NCBI GenBank assembly: GCA_033060915.1
Contig: CM065379.1
Coordinates: 23,783,318-23,847,317, forward strand
From: Euryodendron excelsum
Taxonomy: Eukaryota; Streptophyta; Magnoliopsida; Ericales; Pentaphylacaceae
Reading direction: 5' to 3'
DNA: 64,000 nucleotides
Below the pieces are notes generated by a model that saw only the letters and a program-made list of their open reading frames with translations, was not told the DNA's origin and ran no database searches. Made by a program: the position numbers and the translations under genes. Shown piece by piece: positions 57,513-64,000 of the stretch (positions within the stretch are counted from its first letter, which is position 1; the number at the start of each line of letters is the position of its first letter).

Positions 57513-60500
57513 TGACCATTCCATCAGATCTCACACATCACTCGTGCTTAGATCGTGCTACGTATCAAGTTTGGGGCCATTTGGAGGCCGTTTGGGCATT
57601 TGGAGCCATTAATAACCGAAACTTAACACTTTATAACTTAGGTTGTTCTAAACGGAAGAAATTCAAAAACTCCCGAACCGAGAGTCGCATGACAATTCTA
57701 TCAGTTTGCACATGTCACCCGTGCTTAGACTGTGCCACGTATCAAGTTTGGGGCCTTTCGAAGGACGTTTGGGCATTTGGAGCCATTAATACCCAAAACT
57801 TAAAACTTTATAACTTAAGTTGTTCCAAAATGGAAAAAATTTGATAATATCAAATCGAGAGTCACGTGACCATACCGTCAGTTCTCACACGTCACCCGTG
57901 CTTGATCCATGCTACGTAGCAGGTTTGGGGCCGTTCGGAGGCCGTTTGGGCATTTGGAGCCGTTAACACCCAAAACTTAACACTTCATAACTTAAGTTGT
58001 TCTAAAACAGATAAAATTTGATAACTCCCAAGTCAAGAGTAGTGTGACCATTCCATTAGATCTCACATATATCACTCGTGCTTAGATCATGCTACGTATC
58101 AAGTTTGGGGCTGTTTGGAGGCCGTTTGGGCATTTGGAGCCATTAATAACCGAAACTTAACACTTTATAACTTAGGTTGTTCTAAAATGGAAGAAATTCA
58201 AAAACTCCTGAACCGAGAGTCGCATGACAATTCTGTCAGTTCGCACATGTCACCCGTGCTTAGACTGTGCCACGTATCAAGTTTGGGGCCTTTCGGAGGA
58301 CGTTTGGGCATTTGGAGCCATTAATACCCAAAACTTAACACTTTATAACTTAAGTTGTTCCAAAATGAAAAAAATTTAATACTATCAAATCGAGAGTCGC
58401 GTGACCATACCGTCAGTTCTTACACGTCACTCGTGCTTGATCCGTGCTACGTAGTAGGTTTGGGGCCGTTCGGAGGCCGTTTGGGCATTTGGAGCCGTTA
58501 ACACCCAAAACTTAACACTATATAACTTAAGTTGTTCTAAAACAGATAAAATTTGATAACTCCCAAGCCAAGAGTCACGTGACCATTCCATCAGTTCTCA
58601 CAGGTCAACCGTGCTTAGACCGTGCTACCCATCAAGTTTGGGGCCATTCGGAGGCCGTTTGGGCATTTGGAGCCGTAAATATCCGAAACTTAACACTATA
58701 TCACTTAAGTTGTTCTAAAATTGAAAAATTTGAGAACTCCCAAACCGAGAGTCGCATGACCATCCTGCCAGTTCCCACATGTCACCCGTGCCTAGACCGG
58801 GCTACGTACCAAGTTTGGTGCCGTTCGGAGGCCGTTTGGGCATTTGGAGTCGTTAATACCCGAAACTTAACACTTCGCAAATTAAGTTGTTCTAAAACAG
58901 AAAACATTTGATAATTCCCAAACCGAGAGTCGCACGACCATTCTGTCAGTTCGTACATGTCACCCGTGCCAAGACCGGGTGACGTACCAAGTTTGGGGCC
59001 GTTCGGAGGCCGTTTGGGCATTTGGAGCCGTTAATACCCGAAACATAACACTTTGTAAATTAAGTTGTTCTAAAACGGAAAAAATTTGCTTACGCCCAAA
59101 CCGAGAGTCGCATGACCATTCCGTCATTTCTCACACGTCACTTATGTCTAGATTGTGGTACGCACCAAATTTTGGGCCGTTCGGAGTCCGTTTGGGAATT
59201 TGGAGCCGTTAATACTCGAAACTTAACAGTTTTACAACTTAAGTTGTTCTAAAACAAAAAAAATTTGATAACTCCAAAACCGAGAGTCGCGTGACCATTC
59301 TGTCAGTTCCCACACGTCACCTGTGACTAGACTGTGATAGATATCAAGTTTGGGGCCGTTCGGAGGCCGTTAATATCTGAAACTTAACACTTTATAACTT
59401 AAGTTGTTCTAAAACGGAAAAAATTTGATAAGTACTAAACCGAGAGTCGCATGACCATTCCGTCTATTCGTACACGTCACTTGTGCCTAAATCGTGCTAC
59501 GTACCAATTTTGGGGCCGTTCGGAGGCCGTTTGAGGATTTTAAGCTGTTAATCCCCAAAACTTAACACTTTATAAATTAAGTTGTTCTAAAACTGAAAAA
59601 ATTTGATAACTCCCAAACCGAGAGTCCCATGACCATTCTGTCAATTTGCGCACGTCACCCATGCATAGATCGTGCTACGTACAAAGTTTGGGGCAGTTCA
59701 GAGGCCATTCGGGTATTAGGAGCCGTTACTACCCGAAACTCAACACTTTATAACTTAAGTGGTTCTAAAATGGAAAAAATTTGATAACTCCGAAACCCAG
59801 AGTCGCGTGACCATTCCGTCAGTTCCCACACGTCACCCGTCCCTACACCGTACATACCAAAATTTGGGCCGTTCGGAAGCCGTTTGGGGATTCTAAACGG
59901 TTAATTCCCGAAACTTAGCAATTTATAACTTAAGTAGTTCTAAAACGAAAAAAATTTGATAACTCCCAAACCAAGAGTCGTGTAACCATTCGGTTAGTTC
60001 CCACATGTCACCTGTGACTAAATCGTGCTACGTGCCAAGTTTGGGGCCATTCAAAAGCCGTTTAGGGATTTTGAGCAGTTAATTTTTTAAACTTAGCACT
60101 TTATAACTAAAGTAGTTCTAAAACGAAAAAAAATTTGGTAACTCCCAAACCGAGAGTCGCGTGACCATTCCGTCAATTCCCATACGTCACCTACGACTAG
60201 ACCGTGCTACGTACCATAATTGGGGCCGTTCGGAAGCAGTTTGCAGATTTTGAGCAGTTAATTTCCGAAACTTAACACTTTATAACTTAAGTAGTTCTAA
60301 AACAAAAAATTTGATAACTCCCAAACCGAGAGTGGCGTGACCATTCTGTCAGTTCCCACACATCACTTGAGACTAGACTGTGCTACATACCAAGTTTGGG
60401 GCCGTTCGGAGACCGGAGACCGTTTGGGCATTTGGAGCTGTTAATATCTGAAACTTTACACTTTTTAACTCTAGTTGTTCTAAAATGGAAAAAAATTGAT

Positions 60501-61799
60501 AACTCCCAAACTGAGAGTCACATGACCATTCCGTCTGTTTGCACACATCACCCGTGCCTAGACCGTGCTAATTACCAAGTTTGGGGTCGTTCAGAGGCCG
60601 TTTGGGCATTTGGAGCTGTTAATACCCAAAACTTAACACTTTATAACTTAGATTGTTCTAAAATCGAAAAAATTTGATAACTCCCAAACCGAGTGTCGCA
60701 TAACCATTCTGCCAGTTCGCACACATCACCCGTGACTAGACCATGCTATGTACCAAGTTTGGGGCCGTTCAGAGGCCGTTTGTGCATTTCGAGCCGTTAA
60801 TACCCGAAACTTAATACTTTAGAACTTAAGTTGTTCTAAAACGAGAAAAATTTTATAACTCCCAAACCGAGAGTCGCATGACCATTCCTTCAGTTTGCAC
60901 ACGTCACCCGTGCCTAGACCGTGCTACGTATCGAGTTTGGGCCCGTTCAAAGGCTGTTAGGGCATTTGGAGACGTTAATACCCGAAACTTTACACTTTAT
61001 AACTAAAGTTGTTCTAAAACGAAAAAAAGTTGATAACTCCCAAATCAGGAGTCGCATGACCATTTCGTCAGTTCACACATGTCTCCTGTGCTTAGACCGT
61101 GCTACATACCAAGTTTGGGGCCGTTCGGAAACCGTTTGGGTATTTGGAGCCGTTACTACCCGAAACTTAACACTTTATAACTAAAGTTGTTCTAAAACGA
61201 AAAAAATTTGATAACTCTCAAACCGAGAGTCGCGTGACCATTCTGTTAGTTCCCACGCGTCACCTGTGACTAGACCGTGCTACGAACCAAGTTTAGGGCC
61301 GCTTGGAAGCCGTTTAGGGATTTTGAGCGATTAATTCCCGAAAAATAAGACTTTATAACTTTAGTTGTTCTAAAACGAAAAAAATTTGATAACTCCCAAG
61401 TTTCAAGTCGCATGACTATTCCTTCAGTTCGCACATGTCACATGTGCCTAAACCGTGCTTCGTACCGAGTTTGGGGCCATTCGGAGGCTATTTGTTCATT
61501 TGGAGCCATTAATACCCGAAACTTAACACTTTATAACTTAAGATGTTACAAAAACGGAAAAAAATTGATAACTCCCAAACCGTGAGTTGTAAGCAGCCCA
61601 TTTTTGACCGCTCGGCAGTCTACGTTCTGTCCAGACTTGTTTTCAAGTCATTTTGGGCATATTCCAATCGAAATTAATCCTCTAGGTCCAAATTCCGGCT
61701 TTCCATCGCTTCGCAGGCCCGTTAGGCCCAAATAGAGGCAAAATGACCAAAATGCCCTTAGGGGCATTGTCCTTTCTTATTCCAATTCCAATCCCTCTC

Positions 61800-62590
61800 T
61801 CGAGACGGTCCGAGTAGCAAAACTACTCACAAAACCGTCAGAGTGGCAGAAACACTCACAAAACCGTCAGAGTGGCGGAAACACTCACACCGTTAGAGTG
61901 GCGGAAACACTCAAAACCTAGGCACGTCTCTTCGGAGTCGGTAAGACCCTTTTCCAATCCCTCTCTCGAGACAGTTTATTTCTCGAGACGGTTCCAATGC
62001 AGGCACGTCTCTTCGGAGACGGTAAGACCCCTTTCCAATCCCTCTCTCAAGACAGTTTATTCCTCGAGACGGTCCGAGTAGCAAAACTACTCACACAACC
62101 GTTAGAGTAGCGGAAATACTCACAGACCCGTTAGAGTAGCGGAAATACTCATAGAACCGTTAGAGTAGCGGAAATACTCATAGAACCGTTAGAGTAGCGG
62201 AAATACTCAACCGTTAGAGTAGCGGAAATACTCACAGAACCGTTAGAGTAGCGGAAATACTCACAAAGCCGTTAGAGTAGCGGAAATACTCACAAATCAT
62301 CAACCCCGTCCGAGTAGCGGAAATACTCTCAAATCATCAACTTCGTCCGAGTTGCGGAAATACTCTCAAATCGTCAACCCCGTCCGAGTAGCGAAAATAC
62401 TCACAAATCATCAACCCCATCCGAGTAGCGGAAATACTCACAAATCATCAACCCCGTCCGAGTAGCAGAAATACTCCCAAATACTCAACCCCGTCTGAGT
62501 AGCGGAAATACTCACAAATCATCAACCCCGTCCAAGTAGCGGAAATACTCATACCGCTAGAGTGGCGGAAACACTCAAAACCTAGGTCAA
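61800..62590 (+). repeat. GAGTAGCGGAAATACTCA minisatellite, LTR copy 5
   Basis: About 20 units of the complement of the copy 3 minisatellite, with spacers ACCGTTA-like and ATCATCAACCCCGTCC-like. An embedded pair of 81-bp repeats (GGCACGTCTCTTCGGAG) lies at about 61921-62060. Confidence 0.9.
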
Positions 62591-62660
62591 CACCCGTGTC
62601 TATTAGCTCACTCCGGTGAAAAAGGACGAAATTACCCTTTGGACCTTTTCCGATCAAAAT

Positions 62661-63290
62661 GACCGTTTTGCCCCTGGAGGGCCGGTCTCCTTTTCCAACC
62701 ACACCGGCTCTGGGTATCAAACCGGTAATGTCCCGAGAATACTTTTTATAGTGTTCTCAACCTCCCTTTACCTTTCCGGACCATTCCGAGTTAGTTCCGG
62801 CCAACCCGGTGTAAAATGACCATTTTGCCCCTAGAGGGCCGGTCTCCTTCTTCGACCACACCGGCTTTGGGTATCAAACCGGTAATGTCCCGAGAATATT
62901 TTTTATAGTGTTCTCGACCTTCCTTTACCTTTCCGGACCATTCCGAGTCAGTTCCGGCAAACCCGGTACAAAATGACCGTTTTGCCCCTTGTGGACCCGT
63001 CTCCATTTCCGACCACGCCGGCCCTGGGAATCAAACCGGCAACCTCTGGGAACATTCTAAATAATGTTTCCAGATCCCAAGTTTTTTTCCGGGACAATCC
63101 GGGTTCGCCCCAGCAGTTTCCTAGTCCGATTGACCGTTTTGCCTCTAAAGGCCCGATCAACCTTTCCGACTCACCTTATCTTCATTTTTCAAGTCAAATA
63201 CCTCCAGGACACTATTTTGAGTGTTCCTGCTCCTTTCCAGCCTTCCGAGTCATTCCCAACTTCTTCAAATAATTCCCGGACTTTCCGGAG
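62661..63290 (+). repeat. 157-bp tandem repeat, four diverged units, LTR copy 5
   Basis: GACCRTTTTGCCCCT recurs at 62661, 62818, 62975 and 63132 (spacing 155-158). Each is followed by a GGTATCAAACCGG-like or related block and TTTTTATAGTGTTCTCGACC-like sequence in the first two units. Confidence 0.85.
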
Positions 63291-63399
63291 TCACTCCTAG
63301 TGAAGCCAGGCTAAAGTTTACATGGTAGTCACTAGTACAGGCGCCCAAATCTAGTCAAAGATACGTTGCTTACCGACCTTAATTGTTTCCTAAATGGCT

Positions 63400-63459
63400 G
63401 GCGCCACTAGTAGTGGCGCCAAGCCAAAAAATGGCCTAGCGCCACTAGTAGTGGCGCCA
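63400..63459 (+). promoter_or_regulatory. Paired GGCGCC palindromes upstream of the LTR TATA box
   Basis: GGCGCCACTA and its complement TAGTGGCGCC face each other around a single base at 63400-63420. A second copy with one mismatch is at 63439-63459. A further GGCGCC lies at 63476 and another before the TATA box at 63513. Copies 2-4 keep degenerate versions at the same place. The TGGCGCCA core resembles E2F-type sites; that role is inference. Confidence 0.6.
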
Positions 63460-63512
63460 GTGTATAATTTGACCTGGCGCCACTGCAACAGGCGCCAGGT
63501 TCGTCTTGCCTC

Positions 63513-63520
63513 TATAAATA
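63513..63520 (+). promoter_or_regulatory. TATA box of LTR copy 5
   Basis: TATAAATA is followed by CAGAGCCTC and, about 60 bp on, CGATACACAGAGCTCGAG, the same order as in all other copies. Confidence 0.75.
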
Positions 63521-64000
63521 CAGAGCCTCATTCAACGTGAAAGGGGTCTGCAAACTTAACCTAGAAGCCACATAATTCGATACACAGAGCTCGAGCACCT
63601 CCAAAACCCTAGCATCCCTAGGTTTTCCAAACCCTAGCCACCCTACACTAAACCCTAGCCTCCTATACACTTATACACTCCCCCATACACTCATACACTA
63701 GCCTCCAACCATTCTTTGAAGACTTGAAGAGCTGCCATCTAAAGCTTGAAGACAATCCCTGAAGGTTGAGGAAGAAGATCAAGTCGAAGACCGAAGACCG
63801 AAGATTGCACGGCGCGCAAAACAAATAAGAAACCAGGTAGGCTCCCTATTTAAATTTTCGCACTTCCCCCCTCTCTCTTCTCTCTCCAACCCACTTGGGT
63901 TTTCTCTATTTTAATCCCCCATCTCTTTCCCGCCCTTTCTTTGCATGCTTGAAACAAGGGGATTCCCGGTCCATGTGTAGGATTGGACTATGGGAGAGTC

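Larger units (their letters stand above)
48143..61587 (+). repeat. 178-bp satellite DNA array, about 75 monomers
   Basis: One monomer family fills 13.4 kb without interruption. Landmarks per monomer are GATAACTCCCAAACCGAGAG, GTGACCATTCCGTCAGTT, CACGTCACCCGTGCCTAGAC, GTGCTACGTACCAAGTTTGG, GGCCGTTCGGAGGCCGTTTG and AACTTAACACTTTATAAC. Anchor spacing is 178 bp (534 for three, 712 for four). Monomers are diverged and fall into recognisable variants. A few carry internal deletions (near 49320, 53660, 54730, 59370). Open frames through the array are by-products. Monomer length is that of one nucleosome, as in many centromeric and heterochromatic plant satellites. The left border lies in copia gag; the right border is LTR copy 5. 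Confidence 0.97.
61583..64000 (+). mobile_element. Solo-type long LTR, copy 5, left part, inserted in satellite
   Basis: Starts TGTAAGCAGCCC at 61588, directly after a satellite monomer cut at CCGTGAGT. The presumed target duplication is TGAGT (61583-61587); its partner lies beyond the window. Landmarks match copy 4: minisatellite, 157-bp repeats, GGCGCC palindromes, TATA box at 63513-63520, leader, donor-like CAG|GTAGG at 63834-63840 and the CCCACTTGGGTTTTCT block. Whether an internal region follows to the right cannot be seen. Confidence 0.88.

Noticed and set aside
48143..61587. Open frames of 60-110 codons in the satellite (for example 57512-57844, 58579-58911)
   Set aside because: They repeat the same translated monomer in shifting frames; 178 is not a multiple of three and there is no start or codon context. 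They are by-products of the tandem repeat.
48143..61587. Declaring the satellite a functional centromere
   Set aside because: Monomer length and higher-order structure are suggestive only; sequence alone cannot show CENH3 occupancy.
1..64000. An undescribed gene-encoded system such as a defence island or biosynthetic cluster
   Set aside because: Every stretch with coding character is part of a transposable element or a decayed single host gene; no group of intact adjacent genes exists in the window.

Overview
This window looks like plant (angiosperm) nuclear DNA from a gene-poor, repeat-dense, probably pericentromeric block. The evidence is plant retrotransposon lineages (a Sirevirus-type Ty1/copia, a second Ty1/copia, a Ty3/gypsy fragment), a tRNA-type SINE, a hAT relic, broken copies of two plant gene families (CPP/TSO1-like CXC protein and DUF868), and about 13.4 kb of a 178-bp, nucleosome-length tandem satellite. 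I see no intact host gene, rRNA, tRNA or CRISPR array.

Layout. 1-2.7 kb: 3' part of a decayed Ty3/gypsy element. 2.9-3.6 kb: CXC-domain pseudogene exons and one unidentified exon-like segment. 3.6-10.3 kb: AT-rich DNA with a poly-C tract, a SINE with 16-bp target duplications, AT-rich duplicated segments, a CT/TA microsatellite and a LINE-like relic. 10.33-11.56 kb: a hAT element that keeps only the C-terminal end of its transposase. 12.04-15.98 kb: the first solo copy of a very long LTR. 16.80-31.73 kb: a Sirevirus with both LTRs, primer-binding site, gag, pol, a third ORF and repeated polypurine tracts, split by a second solo LTR (19.88-24.81 kb). 32.35-33.29 kb: DUF868 pseudogene. 33.86-48.14 kb: a minus-strand Ty1/copia element split by two further solo LTRs (34.39-39.83 and 40.21-44.45 kb) and carrying an in-frame triplication of integrase. 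48.14-61.59 kb: the 178-bp satellite array with higher-order structure. 61.59-64.00 kb: a fifth copy of the long LTR inserted in the satellite and running off the window.

The most informative result is the nesting. Four complete copies of one 3.9-5.4 kb TG...CA LTR family can be delimited to the base, each with a 5-bp target duplication (three perfect, one with one mismatch). All are solo: no internal region of that family is present. A TATA box inside each copy gives the transcription direction (three minus, two plus). The satellite begins inside gag of the second copia element, so array and element met by a rearrangement or insertion.

Nothing here forms a working gene system. The three retroelement coding regions and the two host pseudogenes have lost frame, and the retroelements have lost catalytic residues. 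Many lesions are G-to-A or C-to-T changes (Trp to TGA, Gln to TAA/TAG, Asp to Asn), as expected where methylated cytosines deaminate in silent heterochromatin. Coordinates of element ends come from direct reading of the sequence; family names come from motif recognition without database searches.
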